DNA of 64,000 nt from Mesostigma viride (GCA_009746045.1 RPFO01000041.1:4802420-4866419), one strand, 5' to 3'. Shown: positions 10,365-23,765, counted from the first letter of the stretch. Notes: generated by a model from the sequence alone, not told the origin. Translations and numbers: made by a program.

Positions 10365-13300
10365 CTGCATTTTCCCACACGAACTTGGGCAATGCCAGAA
10401 ACAAATTGGCTACAGGTAGTTCACGGGGTCGTCTGATGTGCAAGACGACGATCAGGAACGCCCTAACCTTTCAGTACACGGCCCATCAAAGGCCAGCAGG
10501 GTGGCCGAGTTTTGCAACCTCTAATCCGTCATTGACATTATCCACGCCGGCTTGTTCAAACACCCTCTTTCACGAAAGAGAGACGCGCTGCGCTCTCAAA
10601 GTGCAACACTCATTCCAATTATCTGCTTAGGCAAGCAGCCTCTGTAAAATGGGCATGATAATGCCGACTGCCTGTAACAACGAGTGTTTCCCTGCAGTGC
10701 CAGTAAATAATCAATGAAGGCCGTCCATTCGCCACGTGGAAAACTATGAGCCATCCAGGCAGGCAAAGATCATTGCGACCTTGCCAACAGACAAAAATCA
10801 GGAAGCGCATAATTTGGCTCTGATGACACAAACTCTAGTGCGGGGGTGAGTGCGGGGTTCCGGGACACCACCGCACTAAGTCCGACGCGCCTGCCCAGGC
10901 CACGCCGCGCCGGACCGGCACACGAGTTACGCGGGAAAAAAGGGCCTGCAGCGCCAATTACTGTAGGACTTGGCTAATTTCTTTGTTGACTACAAGCGCA
11001 GTCAAGGATGCAATTGGCATCATTGCATTATTTTTGCCAAGGTGCTGGCAATTTACGCTTGAAGGTGGCAAAAATCTGGTTTCTTTGTGATGCAGTAGTG
11101 ACTATTGCCTGGCAATTGCGCAGCCGGGAAGTTGGGCGACGAGAATGCCATGGTTGTTCTAAAGTATAATCATCGGACCCTAATTTGTCTAAAGTAGGAG
11201 ACAAACAGTCTTTGACGTCCCTGGGATCCATAGCAATAAAAATTCTGCTTTCTCTACTCGCAGTAATGTCGGCACACTTAGTTTCCTCTTCGAATCGATC
11301 TTTTGTCTGGCAATCTTTCCCTCTCTCGTTTTTTTCTCACTCCCTCCCTCCCTTGCTCGCTCCCTCCCTCCGTCTCATGCGTTCCTCCAACGTCCCGTCT
11401 TGTCTTCTTCCCCCCACCCTGCCTTCTCTCGTTAGCTTCCGAGCTTTTTATGCATTGCCTCTCCATACCTCGCTACCAAGTTTCCAAGTAGACCTTGAAG
11501 AGATATACCGGGAAATGCGTCTGGACGCGGTCATCGTGCGCGCCTTTCTCTTCTGATTTTCTGCGTAAAGCTTGGTAGCACACCTTGTCGGCCCTCGCGG
11601 AACTGTCAGCCCGTATCTGGGAACTGGACCACATGTATCTGTTACAGTATCTTGCTTATTTTGCGTAGGTTGCTAGTGTTGCTGTATCCTTCAAGTTTAG
11701 TGTTGCAGAGTGTGACTGACCACTGTATCATTTGGTGATGGGTTTGTTGAATGCTGGGTTTGTTCTTGTATGAGTGTTTGTATAGGGATCCTTGTGTCCT
11801 AAAGTAGAAAGCTTGTCGTTGATACTGCTTCTTCTTTTTTTAGAGTAGCCCTTGGGACATGCAGGCAAGGATGGCATTACAAATATCAATGAAATACAGT
11901 ACCAAGCTTTTTACCACTGACGTGCATTGTAAAATAGGTGCAGGCAACTGCCGTGCACATGCCGTGCCTGAAAATTGTTGACCCCATGGTGAGCTTTTTT
12001 GGTTATTTGGTAATTACAGCGTCAATACGTTGTCTAATGTCAACCAACGTGGATCGACCTGGGCTGAGGTTGTCAGTGTGTGCGTAAATGTAAAGCACAC
12101 ATGTATGGCTCGCATGTTTGGGAGCCGATCCTAGCCGAATCACACTTTGTTGGCACCCATGCCTGCAGCTAGTGGGGTCTTTGTGGCTAGGTACCTTGGG
12201 ACAGTGTTGGGGTTGGCTAGCTAGACTACGTGCAAGATGATTCCACCACTGGCCATCAGTGGCTCGGTCCTTAGAGCAGCCAACATACCAGCATACTCGC
12301 GCATATTTCAGCTTTAGCACACCCACAGTTTGCCATAGTCCAACGAGCGTTGAACGCAGCTGTGGCCTGCCTTCGGGCATGAGTGAGGACGCAGGTGTCT
12401 TTGCCCCTTTCCCACTGTGCAACTTACAGGGACTGGACAGCACTCTAGGTGCTACATGCCCACCCCACCGAGGCATGCTATAATTTATTTAATTTAATTT
12501 TAGAGCAGGAAACATGTTCCTGTCATCCATGAGATAGCGGCCATTGGCATTGTGAGGATGGATGCACGTCAGATCATATAGTAAGAATTTGGACAATCAA
12601 GAATGTGTTTGACGCTCTTTCAACCCAAATTAAGGTTTGACTGATAATTTGGTCGGGGCTCATTGCTCAACCATTCCAATGGGGATGTATGCTCGTTGAC
12701 GCAGTCAATCATGACATCTTATGATTATTACTTACGGCAACGTGACGTGTGGATCCGCCAATAAATTAGCTATCAAGGTCAACCAGCATCGGTATGCATT
12801 ATTAAATCAGCAGACGCATGCATGTGTTGAATGTTAGCAACGAATACCTTGTGTTGGCCGGCCACCTGCAAAATTACTGACCAGGTAGATGTTGAAGAAC
12901 CTCACAATCATCCAGTTGTCGCATGGATCCTAGCTAGCCCACGAGGAAAATTTTCAAGGTGCCCAGTTTTATAGCAGTATGCATATAAGACCCATGATAC
13001 TGCACCACTGCGGCTAGCTTATGACTGTCCCCATCCCCCTTCCCCATTCCATCAGGAAATATGCTGACGCTGTCTACGTGTTTATTAATTTATTCATTCA
13101 TGACTGTGTAACATGGCCAACGTGAAGGCAGGCCTTTATGATAATGGGCCCTTCAACTCGAGAGCTCCATCCATTGCAGCCCTTGGGCATTTGCAGCTGC
13201 CAGCTGATAATGCTCCAATATGAGGGTAGTCTTGGAATCTTCATGCCGAAAGCTCGGTCACCACCTCCTGCATTAAGAGCAAATAGACAAGCACTGAGTT

Positions 13301-13426
13301 TAGAACCCTGGACTCAACCACACACAAACATTACATGCACATGCACAACCACAATACAATAACGGGGGAGAAAAAGGGAAAAGGAAGCCCAGCAGAGAGA
13401 GACGCAGTGAGAGGGAGTTCGTTAGG
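10365..13426. other. no recognisable gene
   Basis: Three kilobases with only short open frames and no domain I recognise on either strand. Upstream exons of the DUF3754 gene may be present but were not identified. Confidence 0.5.
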
Positions 13427-14078
13427 TTGGCAGTCGGGCAGTCGGGCAGTTGGGCAGTCGGGCAGTCGGGCAGTCGGGAAGTCGGGCAGTCGGGCAGTCG
13501 GGCAGTCGGGCAGTCGGGCAGTCGGGCAGTCGGGCAGTCGGGCAGTCGGGCAGTCGGGCAGTCGGGCAGTCGGGCAGTCGGGCAGTCGGGCAGTCGGGCA
13601 GTCGGGCAGTCGGGCAGTCGGGCAGTCGGGCAGTCGGGCAGTCGGGCAGTCGGGCAGTCGGGCAGTCGGGCAGTCGGGCAGTCGGGCAGTCGGGTCGGGC
13701 AGTCCGGCAGTCGGGCAGTCGGGCAGTGGGGCAGTGGGGCAGTCGGGCAGTCGGGCAGTCGGGCAGTCGGGCAGTCGGGCAGTCGGGCAGTCGGGAAGTC
13801 GGGAAGTCGGGCAGTCGGGCAGTCGGGCAGTCGGGCAGTCGGGCAGTCGGGCAGTCGGGCAGTCGGGCAGTCGGGCAGTCGGGCAGTCGGGCAGTCGGGC
13901 AGTCGGGCAGTCGGGCAGTCGGGCAGTCGGGCAGTCGGGCAGTCGGGCAGTCGGGCAGTCGGGCAGTCGGGCAGTCGGGCAGTCGGGCAGTCGGGCAGTC
14001 GGGCAGTCGGGCAGTCGGGCAGTCGGGCAGTCGGACAGTCGGGCAGTCGGGCCGTCGGGCCGTCGGGCAGTCGGGCAG
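13427..14078. repeat. 8-bp satellite (GGGCAGTC)n
   Basis: About 80 copies of an 8-bp unit, nearly perfect, with scattered variants (GGGAAGTC, GGGCAGTG, GGGCCGTC). Because 8 is not a multiple of 3 and the unit lacks stops, all frames stay open and give long artefactual ORFs. Confidence 0.95.
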
Positions 14079-14266
<188 letters not shown>

Positions 14267-14387
14267 GCGCCCCCGCCCCTGCCCCCGCCCACACACAACA
14301 TGCCTGTGAGGAATGACTTCGCCGAAGGACATTGGCTCTTGCACAGTGTATTACCTCCACATGTATGCCTCGGCAGCTTGAGCTCCA

Positions 14388-17198
14388 TCACAAGCCGTGG
14401 TCGACAGCCGCTTGGCCGCCTTCCGGCATGGCCAATGATGAATCCGACGCTTCAGCAAGTGGAAAAGAACATAGTGGATTGCTTTGGGCTCGGGACCCCG
14501 CACCATTGCTTGCCTCACTGGCAGCATCTTTCTGCAATCGGCCCATGACGCTCAGCTTCTGTTTCTTTGCCCCACCATTCCGACGGACAAATGCACGTTT
14601 GACACCACATTGTTGCCCGAATACAGCGGGGTCGTGCCGAATGTCTCGAGTGCCTCTCCTGACCGCAGGTTTATCAACAGGGCGCAAGGTAGGTGTAGGC
14701 GGAACATTGCCCACTGCTGCCCTTTGCCTATCCAAGCGCACAAAGTCTTCAATTTGTCGCGCCACGTCCGCCAAAGCTAGACTTGTGAGCTCTTGGGCGC
14801 GCCGCAAACCATCCTCGGTTGCCGCCCCATCCCATGCAGCCTCGATTCGGCTAAGCATCTGCCGATTCTTCTCCTTCACGGAAGATGATGCTTGACCTTT
14901 GTCGTGATTGGCAGGTTGACCAAAGTCGGGTGGCTGGGCGTCATCGGGAGTTTCATCGACGTCAGCCGTGTCAGGAAAATCCGAAGCCTCCCCTTTCTCA
15001 GATGGAGTTGCCTTGTTTCTCACCCAGAGCAATTCCTCAAGGAAGTGCACACAAGAGTGCTTGTTTGGCGGAACACCGAATGCTGCCCGGCGTTTGATCA
15101 CAAGCTCAATGTCCTCACGGGTAGCCACACCGGAGAGCATGAGGTCGACCAAGAAATGATGACAAATGTTTCCTGTTTTAGAGTCGGTGCAGTCGCAAGT
15201 GGCCGTGTTAGAGTTGAGGTCAATATTAAATGACCTCACGCAAGTCACGAAATCCACCACAACGCGACGGGATGTGCAAGAACCATCCGTGACCATCTCC
15301 GCCCAGCAGCTCCTGGTTTTACCTTGCTGTATTTCCGCTTGGAGATTACACGCCTTGTCAAGCTCCGCCATCTCTTCTTTCCGCCGACGGTGATTTATGA
15401 TGACACCACGGGTTTTGAGCTGTTGGTCCCTTTCCAGCCACCCAACAATCAACCCAAACATGTAAATTAGCCAGTCAAGACGTTGGCGCCCACGGTTATG
15501 CAGCCAAGTATACTTGAGGGTTCGATGATACCGTTCAAGAATATTGTTCGTATCATGTTGGGCATAATCCGCCACCCTAAACGCTTTCGCCCACATGTGC
15601 AGCTTGTCCTCCCATTGACTGCGCATGTAGTCGACAAATGCGGGGGTAATGGGGTCCCACTTGGTATAAAACTGGGTGAGCCGGCATTGCACCGCACGTA
15701 CTTGCGCCTCCGCATCCCCGGCAAGGCGCGAGCTCATGTAATACAAGATGGCATTAAGCTCTTCCATCAGTTCCATACGGACCTTGGCACCTTTCACCTT
15801 TGTTAATAGGTTCGTGCACCAAGCGCGCTGGACGTGCCATGAACACAAAAAGATCTTGGTAGCTGGGAACACCCGCTTCAATGCGTTCATTTCAGCGTTT
15901 GAACAATCGATGATGATTGTCAACGGGGGCTTCGTTTCACAGCCATCCACCACAGCTTCTAGAAATGCCTCATACACGGCACTGGTCTCCGCGCTGGCAA
16001 GGCACCAAGCCACTGGCACACCATTACCAAAAGCATCCACGACCATGAGCGTCACCAGTGAGAAACCCATGGTGGATACCCCAAATGTGCTATCCAAAAA
16101 TGCCTTCTTTTGCCCATGCAGTTTATACATTTCCCGCTGCCATGCATTCTGGTACACTAGCACAAAGGGGGAAAGTTGGACTGTACCGTCCGGGGTCATC
16201 TCCTGGGGTTGGTAGTAGCGGACGTTGTCCCCCAAGCGCGCTGCCCATAATTCCACGCTTTCTGCTTCTTCTGCATGGAACTTCCACGCCGTTGAAAGCA
16301 ACTTGTCTTCCATGTTTCTCACATCCGCTGCAGTCAACGCGTAGTCCCTTTGCTTGATAGCCTCCTCGGATCCCAGCAAGTCCTCTAAGCTTCTCTGCCA
16401 TTCTCGGATGATAGCATTACAATTAGCCCGCTGCCCATCCTTCAGGTCACTCATCTTACCGCATAGAAACTCCCGGCAACGTTCGCTTAGTCGTTGTCCA
16501 CCTTCGTAGATGTCCCTGGCCAGCCCAGTTGCCCCATGCTCATGCCTGAACTCGGAGTACGTGATATATGATGTGCCGAGGTTCTCACGTAACTCCACGA
16601 TACGCCATGAAACCCGACATCCAACGCACATCTCACCCCTCAATTTAGACGCCCGCGCCTTAGGGTGCCCACGCGGCAGTTTCTTTGGGTTGACCCTGCA
16701 GCTGCCATACCTCGCACAGGTGTACCGCGCAAATGCCTTGTTGGCACTTGGGTGACGCTCATGGTCCTTTCCACCCCCATCTTCCTCCTCATCCCCAGAA
16801 TCGCTGTCCGGATCATCCTCCTGCACTTCTTGTCCGGCAGCTAATGTTGATGATGCACCCCGCGGGGCGGAGGGCACCGCAGCCGGGGCGCATGGCACGG
16901 CAGCCGGGGCGGAGGGCACGGTAGCCGGGGCGCAGGGCACGGCAGCCGGGGCGCAGGGCACGGCAGCCGGGGCGCAGGGCACGGCAGCCGGGGCGGAGGG
17001 CACCGCAGCCGGGGCGGAGGGCACCGCAGCCGGGGCGGAGGGCACCGCAGCCGGGGCGGAGGGCACCGCAGCCGGGGCGGAGGGCACAGCAGCCGGGGCG
17101 CAGGGCACCGCAGCCGGGGCGGAGGGCACAGCAGCCGGGGCGCAGGGCACAGCAGCCGGGGCGGAGGGCACGGCAGCCGGGGCTTCACTGCCACCCAA
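14388..17198 (-). CDS. MULE-type transposase with SWIM zinc finger
   Basis: A 936-residue open frame. The N-terminal third has a run of seven-residue [14 protein letters not shown] repeats (roughly residues 6-115), an acidic stretch, and a Cys-containing region ([23 protein letters not shown]). The DDE core follows: [20 protein letters not shown] with the first Asp (about residue 376), [20 protein letters not shown] with the second Asp, then [10 protein letters not shown], and [14 protein letters not shown] with the catalytic Glu. The C-terminal [15 protein letters not shown] is a CxC...HH SWIM finger, typical of Mutator-like transposases. The frame opens at TTG, with an in-frame TGA just upstream, so the true start is internal or in an upstream exon. 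I saw no terminal inverted repeats, so it may be an immobile or domesticated copy; all key residues appear intact. Confidence 0.85.
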   Translation of the reverse strand: MGGSEAPAAVPSAPAAVPCAPAAVPSAPAAVPCAPAAVPSAPAAVPSAPAAVPSAPAAVPSAPAAVPSAPAAVPCAPAAVPCAPAAVPCAPATVPSAPAAVPCAPAAVPSAPRGASSTLAAGQEVQEDDPDSDSGDEEEDGGGKDHERHPSANKAFARYTCARYGSCRVNPKKLPRGHPKARASKLRGEMCVGCRVSWRIVELRENLGTSYITYSEFRHEHGATGLARDIYEGGQRLSERCREFLCGKMSDLKDGQRANCNAIIREWQRSLEDLLGSEEAIKQRDYALTAADVRNMEDKLLSTAWKFHAEEAESVELWAARLGDNVRYYQPQEMTPDGTVQLSPFVLVYQNAWQREMYKLHGQKKAFLDSTFGVSTMGFSLVTLMVVDAFGNGVPVAWCLASAETSAVYEAFLEAVVDGCETKPPLTIIIDCSNAEMNALKRVFPATKIFLCSWHVQRAWCTNLLTKVKGAKVRMELMEELNAILYYMSSRLAGDAEAQVRAVQCRLTQFYTKWDPITPAFVDYMRSQWEDKLHMWAKAFRVADYAQHDTNNILERYHRTLKYTWLHNRGRQRLDWLIYMFGLIVGWLERDQQLKTRGVIINHRRRKEEMAELDKACNLQAEIQQGKTRSCWAEMVTDGSCTSRRVVVDFVTCVRSFNIDLNSNTATCDCTDSKTGNICHHFLVDLMLSGVATREDIELVIKRRAAFGVPPNKHSCVHFLEELLWVRNKATPSEKGEASDFPDTADVDETPDDAQPPDFGQPANHDKGQASSSVKEKNRQMLSRIEAAWDGAATEDGLRRAQELTSLALADVARQIEDFVRLDRQRAAVGNVPPTPTLRPVDKPAVRRGTRDIRHDPAVFGQQCGVKRAFVRRNGGAKKQKLSVMGRLQKDAASEASNGAGSRAQSNPLCSFPLAEASDSSLAMPEGGQAAVDHGL
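16855..17185 (-). repeat. 21-bp coding repeat in the transposase N-terminus
   Basis: About 15 copies of a 21-bp GC-rich unit (GCAGCCGGGGCGGAGGGCAC on the plus strand, with CAG/GAG alternation) encode the seven-residue Ala-Ala-Val-Pro-Ser/Cys-Ala-Pro repeats. Confidence 0.9.
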
Positions 17199-17737
17199 AA
17201 ATCATCCACCACGCGAGCAGCCGAGCACCACGTTTTCCTCACGTCTTTTCTTCTTTACCGTACTGTCCGTCGTGGTTGTGGCAGTTGAAAGTGCTCGCAA
17301 GGGAAATGACCTAACGTGCCACTCGGCAGCAAGCAGCACGTTATGCGTAACGTGGGCATGGCGCGCACTGGATCTCCCACTTACTCGCAATGCGGTAATA
17401 ACTACCCGTCGACCTTGCAATTCCATCAGCCATGCTACGTTTTGCACGTGGTAAGTCGTGAAGTGCCCGCTGTTACGTTATCTGGCTCATCCGGAACGAG
17501 AATTGGTTGCCTCTGCAGGCTCCAGGGGCAGAAGGCGTCGTCCCTAATCCGGACCATGGGATCGAGAAAGCTGCGGCTACAAAGATTTCAGCACGGCTTG
17601 GAGACGCTTGTGTTACCGCGCTAGTGAATAAACACGCGCTGCATGACCAAGTAATAATGTAAATAGGGGAGCCTTTCTGGTGTCCGTCCCCGAATTTCGC
17701 AATACGTTCACTTGGTGGTCGCTGGTGCGATTGAGCC
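17199..17737. promoter_or_regulatory. divergent intergenic region, transposase / MFS gene
   Basis: 540 bp between the minus-strand transposase frame and the plus-strand MFS start codon. No TATA box or other specific element could be singled out. It should contain the MFS promoter and possibly the transposase start. Confidence 0.35.
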
Positions 17738-20538
17738 ATGGAGTCGGCATCTCCAAGTGCCGCAAGCTCGGCACCGCTATTAGGAAGCAGGAGACGGCGG
17801 AAGAGCAACATGACGCGCGTGTTGATAGTGATGCCGGCGCTGTTTCTGAGCACCTTCCCTATCATGCTGGTGCTTCCCTCCATGCCTGACGTTGTCGTTC
17901 ATGCGCTCTGTGACGGCAACCCGCGCTGCTCCCTGGCGTTATATGTGACTGTAAGTTGTTAATCCTCACGTTGCTACCAATTCCTATTCTACCTTCCCAC
18001 TTTCTGTTGAATATCCTGGCAAATTGCGCTTCGGCATGGGATACTCCTGCTTTGTCGACCATTAATTGCTGGTCTCAGCACCCGTACCTCATGAGGGTAG
18101 CAGATACGGTAGATGGTCCCGAGTGTTGAAGTTTCAAAAAGCTGTTGACAACTGTCTCATCTATGGGGCATGTACAGAAGTTTCCGCCTGTGACTTGCTC
18201 TTTTATTCAAGGGAACATTAGCAGGGGAGAGGATGGGGACGATATGGGAGGGGACGGATCATGGATGTGGTGTGGTGTGTGGGTGGGGGGTGGGGGGTGG
18301 GGGTATGGGGGGAGGGAAGATCAGGGATGAAGATCAGGAAGGAGGAAGTGAGAATAGGATAGTATTACTGCAATTAATGTACTCATTTGTTCAGGGTATA
18401 TTATCTGTACAGAGGCTAACCTCACTTCTGTATTTCTCCGTACTTGACTCTAGCCCTCAAATGCTGCCAATGTCTTTCCCTCCCCCCCCTTCTCATTCTG
18501 CCATTTCTCATCCTCCTTCCCCCCTCTGGTGGCATTGGGACCAATCATTATTATTATTATTATCATTATTATTATTATTATTATTATTTTCTGTGAGCAT
18601 GCTGCCAGCACTATCATTTTGATTTCGTTGAATGTACGCTGTGGTTGGACTAGACGAAGCAGGACAACAAAACCTCATGGAATATCAACTGGACGAAGCA
18701 GGACAACAAAAACTCATCGAATATCAACTGGACGAAGCAGGACAACAAAACTCATCGAATATCAAGTGGACGAAGCAGGACAACAAAAACTCATCGAATA
18801 TCAACTGGACGAAGCAGGACAACAAAAACTCGTCGTTTATTGGGCCCATCTTATTCCAACCTCAACCAACACCTCAACTGTTATGCAGCGTGCAGGTGTT
18901 ATGCACGCTTACTTGATCATTAAATGCTTTAATCAGCTACAGTTCATGTAGTACTTGGGCATGTAGCACGTATGTGCATTACCATGAATAGTTATTAATT
19001 GTCTGAATGTACACAGGCTAATTAAATATTTATTTTATAGGGCTTGCGGTCACCTGCTGAGCACCTTCGCGGTGATGTTTTTAAGCATATTTGGATGTCT
19101 ATGTAATCCACCAACCTGCCACCCATCAACCCACCCACCCACCCACCCACCCACCCACCCACCCACCCACCCACCCACCCACCCACCCACCCACCCACCC
19201 ACCCACCCACCCACCCACCCACCCACCCACCCACCCACCCACCCACCCACCCACCCACCCACCCACCCACCCACCCACCCACCCCATCACCCCATCACCA
19301 CCCTGCAGGGCGTCTCCTCCATGTTCAGCGGGCTGCTGTCCATCTTCCTGTGCGTCTACGCAGGGTCCCTGAGCGACACTTATGGGCGCAAACCCTTCCT
19401 GGCGCTCTCCATTGCGCTGCAAGCGCTACCCTACGCGGTTCTCATCGCGGGGATCACCCGGACCACCGTGTGGACCTACCTGGCGCTCCACTTGGTGATG
19501 ACGCCCTTCGGCAGCGTCATGATGACCGTGCTGTACGCGTACGTCGCTGACGTCAGCGCGGGCCCGGTCAAGGACTCCGCGTTCTCGTTCGCGCTTGTCC
19601 CATTCGGCGTGAGCGCTATTTTTGGACCTGCTCTCGGCCGCATGCTGCCCATGGACTATGTCTTCCGCGTCGGGGCCGCCCTATCCCTGATAGCAGTCCT
19701 CTGGGTGGTCCTTGTTGTCCCCGAGTCCCTCCACAGCAAGAACAACCAGGCAGCGTCGTCATCATCACAAAATGAGCCGTCCTCCCCGGTGGAAGAGGAA
19801 GGTGCCCCGTTTTTTTTTGTGGCAGAGGCGCGCAGCACGGCGCAGGATTATGGTGGCGGCGATGCCGACATTCGCGGCGCTGACATCCCCCGTCTCGTCC
19901 GCCACCAATCGTCCCTCAAGGCCGGCACTGCCCTGGTGCGCCGCTCGTCCTACCTCAAGCTGCTTGCTATAATCACCTTTATAGTGACCTTCGCCGAGGC
20001 GGGGCTCGTGGCCTCGCTCTCCTTCTACCTCAAAGCGCGCTTTGGCTTCCGCAAGGCGGAGTTCGGGGTTCTATATTTGGTCTCTGGCACCTCCATCGTT
20101 GCTGTGCAGCTCGTCGGCATGCCCATCTTCACATACCTCATGTCCACCCGCAACGTGCTCACCTTCTCGCTATTGCTCAATGCGATCCATTGCTACTTGT
20201 ACGGCGCCGCGTGGGCGCCGTACGTAGCGTTTGTCGCCGTTGGCCTGGGCTCGTTTGCGGCACTATTCTTCCCCACCGTGGGGGCGCTCACGGCGCGCGG
20301 GGGCACGAGGGAGGAGCAGGGACTGCTCCAGGGAGTCATGTCGGGCGTGCGGTCCCTGGCCAATGGCATCGGCCCGCTCCTCTCAAACACGCTCACAGGG
20401 TATTTTATCTCGGACGCAGCTCCATTTGATTGCCCGGGGATCGCCTTCTATGTGGCCGCTTTGCTGGTGGCGGCGGCGGGTGTTATGTCGCTGTGGATCC
20501 CACGCAATCCACCCACGCTGCAGCCCGTGCTGTCATGA
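17738..20538 (+). CDS. MFS transporter, HIAT1/MFSD14-like, two exons
   Basis: Exon 1 is 17738-17950 (ATG in context GAGCCATGG, 71 codons, donor ACT/GTAAGT). Exon 2 is 19309-20538 (acceptor CTGCAG, 409 codons plus TGA). The 480-residue product has the length and about 12 hydrophobic segments of a major facilitator. TM1 is in exon 1 (RVLIVMPALFLSTFPIMLVL). The loop after TM2 carries the MFS motif A as GSLSDTYGRKPF. AYVADVSAGPVKDSAFSF and VVPESL, then a polar central loop of about 75 residues, then GLLQGVMSGVRSLANGIGP in the second half, resemble HIAT1/MFSD14 and class H+ antiporters. Substrate cannot be predicted. A second ATG at 17810 could give a shorter N-terminus. Confidence 0.9.
17951..19308 (+). 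other. intron of the MFS gene
   Basis: GTAAGT to CTGCAG. It holds an (ATT)n tract at 18541-18592, a 39-bp minisatellite of about five copies at 18652-18835 (core GACGAAGCAGGACAACAAAA), and a (CCCA)n array at 19126-19283 that ends 25 bases before the acceptor and therefore forms its pyrimidine-rich tract. Confidence 0.9.
19126..19283. repeat. (CCCA)n microsatellite at a 3' splice site
   Basis: About 39 perfect CCCA units, followed by CCATCACCCCATCACCACCC and the TGCAG acceptor of MFS exon 2. Confidence 0.95.
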
Positions 20539-20759
20539 CCAACGACAATTGCATCGAATTAATTATTGGACACATGTTCCCTATTCATAATTGGACACAT
20601 GTTCCATGGTCATTACGTTAATTAGCCATGCCATGTGTTCAAACGCCCAAGAAAGGCTGCACACAGTGCAAATCAAGCCAATCGTAGTCTAGGATCGATG
20701 CCTTGGATAGTATTATCACTGCATGTGATTGCATCAGACGCTTGACCTCCGAGACGAGG

Positions 20760-21995
20760 CCGAGCTCAACAAGTGCAGCCGTAACGTCATCGTCAAGCAC
20801 TTCGACCTTCTGCCAGGTGAGAACTCCGAGAAGCTTGCCCAGGCTTTGGGGGACAAAATCCTTGCCCCCATTAATTAATTAATTAAACTCATGCTCCCGT
20901 TGGGGAGTCACGGAGCATTAACCCTGATGGATGGATGGATACACTTGCCCCCATGGCCCTCATACAGGCGAGCTCAAGCTGGAGGCTATCCGCCTTCCCC
21001 GCTCGCGCGGGATAAGGCTGGACCGCCCCCGCTGCTGCTCACCTTTGAGTACATAGCGGACAAGCTGCTGTTCCTCAAGCGTCGCAAGTGGCTCGTGGGG
21101 ACCTCCTACACGTTGGAACGACTTGACCCTGGCGCAGCAACAACGGCGACGGGAGCTATGGCTGACCTACCTCCAGCTCCGGCAGACAGCACGGAAGAAG
21201 CCGGTAAAGTAAGTAAGTGCATGAACAAGCACTGACGGCATGCCACAGAGTACCCGATGAGGTACTTTTCTTCGCGGATACTCCACCCGCTATGTAAGGC
21301 AAGTGGCGCGACTCACTCGCCCTGGTCGATCTGGAGTACGTCGCAGATCGATAACAACTCCGCGTCATCCGGACTATCCAAGACGACTGTATGCTTGGCC
21401 ATGATGACGGGTGTGGGGGTAGGTTGCATGCTAAGCCCCGATAGCCCAGGAGAATATAAAGGCTTCTCCCGGAGCCTGAGAGTTTTTAAGGGGCACACCC
21501 AGGGTTCAACCACAACCCCCAAGCCGGTATACTGGAGGGGGGCGGTCATCTACGTTGACCACAAGCCCTGGCAGGCGACCCCCGCCGCCCCAGCAACCCC
21601 AGCCTAGGGGACTACAGCAGTAGTGTAGAATAGTGAGGCTTAGTGACGTGGCCATGTGCATGTATGCCTATGATGGGCCTTGCACACCAGATATGCATTA
21701 GCGTTTAAGTAGTTCGCCATGCATTGCCCATGCAGAGAGTCACTCTCTGCTGCAACGCCATGCCCTAGCCATTGCCTAGCCATAATCATCTTCCACTCCA
21801 TGCCAGGCGCCCCTTTAGGTATGATACATCATGGTGGTGCAGGTGTACTTTGTGCACCCAGAGTAGGTGGCAGTTTACATCCCCATGCACCTGCAGGTTG
21901 TACCTCAGAAGGTATTAAAACCATATTCCCAGGGCTTCGCAGGGATATATGAGTTTCATATGCTCCCAACGGAGATGTGTTCTTAATTAATTAAT
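20760..21995 (+). mobile_element. truncated LINE ORF1-plus-3'UTR copy (copy 1)
   Basis: Fragments in different frames read VIVKHFDLLPGENSEKLAQA, LLLTFEYIADKLLFLKRRKW and DLTLAQQQRRRELWLTYLQL, like the C-terminal part of L1-type ORF1 proteins. A TAG stop, about 370 bp of 3'UTR, a CTCCCAACGGAG hairpin and a (TTAA)n tail follow. No RT sequence is present. It is related to the copy at 57.4-58.1 kb. A 70-bp LINE tail is inserted at 20869-20938. Confidence 0.65.
20869..20938 (-). mobile_element. minimal LINE 3'-end insertion with target-site duplication
   Basis: The insert reads on the minus strand as ATCC repeats, GGGTTAATGCTCCGTGAC, TCCCCAACGGGAGC, then (TTAA)n. The 11-bp sequence CTTGCCCCCAT flanks it on both sides and occurs once in the uninterrupted reading of the host copy. 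This is a target-primed insertion truncated to about 60 bp. Confidence 0.8.
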
Positions 21996-22216
21996 GTGAT
22001 TGCATGCATTAATTAATTAATTAATAGACACGTACGTGACTGCGTCACGTGAGCATAAGTCCTCAGTGGGAGGGGAACATGGGATGGAATGGATGGTGTA
22101 AGCTATCTAGGTCCTAGTTACAGGGGTGTGGGCACCGCGGCCCGAATCGCTATGAATGCCATACGCGGTCACACGCGGAGCCCCCACAGACTTGGGGGGG
22201 GGGGTCTCCTTCATCG

Positions 22217-23765
22217 CTACTTCCATCTATCCTTGCGTACCATCTGCCTCCATATTACAGACAAACCAGGAGGCTGCCCGGGTGTGAGCCCGTCACGTCT
22301 AGTGTAGCACATGTCCATGCCGAGTCTATCACGAAAAGTCCACGGGTGGCGGCCCTGCCGCGCGCGGCCTGGGGCACGCCAGGTGAGGACATATCGCCCA
22401 GGCTGGGCGGGCTTGGTGCCAGCTAGCCTATCTGACGTGTCTACCTGATCTGTGCGGGCCAGGTGCCCGGCTAGGCCCAGCAGGCGCCTGTGCCTAATAA
22501 TGTGGGAAACATAGGGCAAATCAGCGTACAGATCCTCATTACTAATGTGCAAACCAAAGCGGGGATGTTAAGGGCCTTGCGCAGCATCTTGGTGACGTTG
22601 CCGTTGAGTCGTTGCTCCAGCTCCTGCGTCAGTGTCCACTGGTCTCGGCGCCATAGGTCAGGATCGTCAGAATGACGACCTTGAAGAGGTCACGCTTGAC
22701 GATCCGGGGTAGGGCGGGGTTGCTCCACCAGCGGCGGTGGTCATGGAGTTGCGCCCACGCCATGCCGATCCGTGTCGTCAGGTCGTCCTCGCAGTCGGGA
22801 AGCCAACTGCCGAGCAGCTTGAAGCGGCCTGAAGTAGGGTAGTTGACCTCGGCGTCGTCTAAGAGGCGGAGTGTGGGTGGGGGGCCTAGCCATGCATGCC
22901 GAGGGCCAGGGCCTCCGTTTTGGGGCTGATTTCTAGACCAACCGCCCGAGCCTCGAGCGCCAGGTAGTCCAGCCAAAGTTGGGCAGACTCCGGTTTCTCG
23001 ATGAGCGTGATGTCGTCGGCATAAATGAGGTCAGCTAGTAAATTATGCTTGTTAGTCGGCCCCCCTTCCCCAAGCTCGTTCGTGATCGCTAGGCCAGGGG
23101 CACGGCCTGCAATGCTAGCAAAGCGAGCACGTGCCTGGCGCATAACATAATCCACTATACAATAATAAACAGGTACGGCGACAGGACGCAACCCTGCCAG
23201 ACGCCGGTCTGCAGTGGGCATGGCGGGGTAAAGCCGTGCATGTTGAGTGCGCACCGAAGTGGTCGACCCCTCATACAGCGTGCGGATGACGGTAATCAGG
23301 GGAGTGGGGACGCGAGCGCGAGCACTTGAGTACAGCCCATAGAGCGTCCCAGAGGACAGAATCAAAAGCCTTGATGAAGTCGACGAAGATCAGGATGGCG
23401 GGAAACTCACCAGGTTGCAGGAGAGCGATTTCCTCGAAGAGGCGACGCGCGACGAAGATGGCCATGACGGTGTTGCGCCCAGGACGGAAGCCCATTTGAC
23501 TTTCCCCAAGGTGACAGTCGAGAGCAGAACGAAGGCGGTTGAGGATCATGCGCATGAACAACTTAAGTGCGGCGCTCTGGATGCAGACTCCTCTGTAGTT
23601 GGCGGGGTCGTCAGGGGAACCTTTGTTTTTGTACAGCATAATACGGTAGCTGTGCTGCCACTCAGGAATCGGCGGCGCGTCGGCAAGCAGGATCCGGTTG
23701 CAGACGTCAAGCAGGAACCCCGTGAGCGCCGTCAGCTTAATCACCGGGGCTGGGAGCTGGTCAGG
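22217..23765 (-). pseudogene. LINE-A ORF2, reverse transcriptase and C-terminus, frameshifted
   Basis: Segments in different frames give RT blocks: YRIMLYKNKGSPDDPANYRG, QMGFRPGRNTVMAIFVARRL, ILIFVDFIKAFDSVLW, then the YADD box in DLIYADDITLIEKPESAQLW, GLEISPKTEAL, and a C-terminal region with GLAGHLARTDQVDTSDRLAG. The frame breaks near 23330 and 23160 show inactivation. Confidence 0.85.

Noticed and set aside
12003-12476. 157-codon minus-strand frame
   Set aside because: No recognisable domain, no splice or codon evidence; composition looks random.
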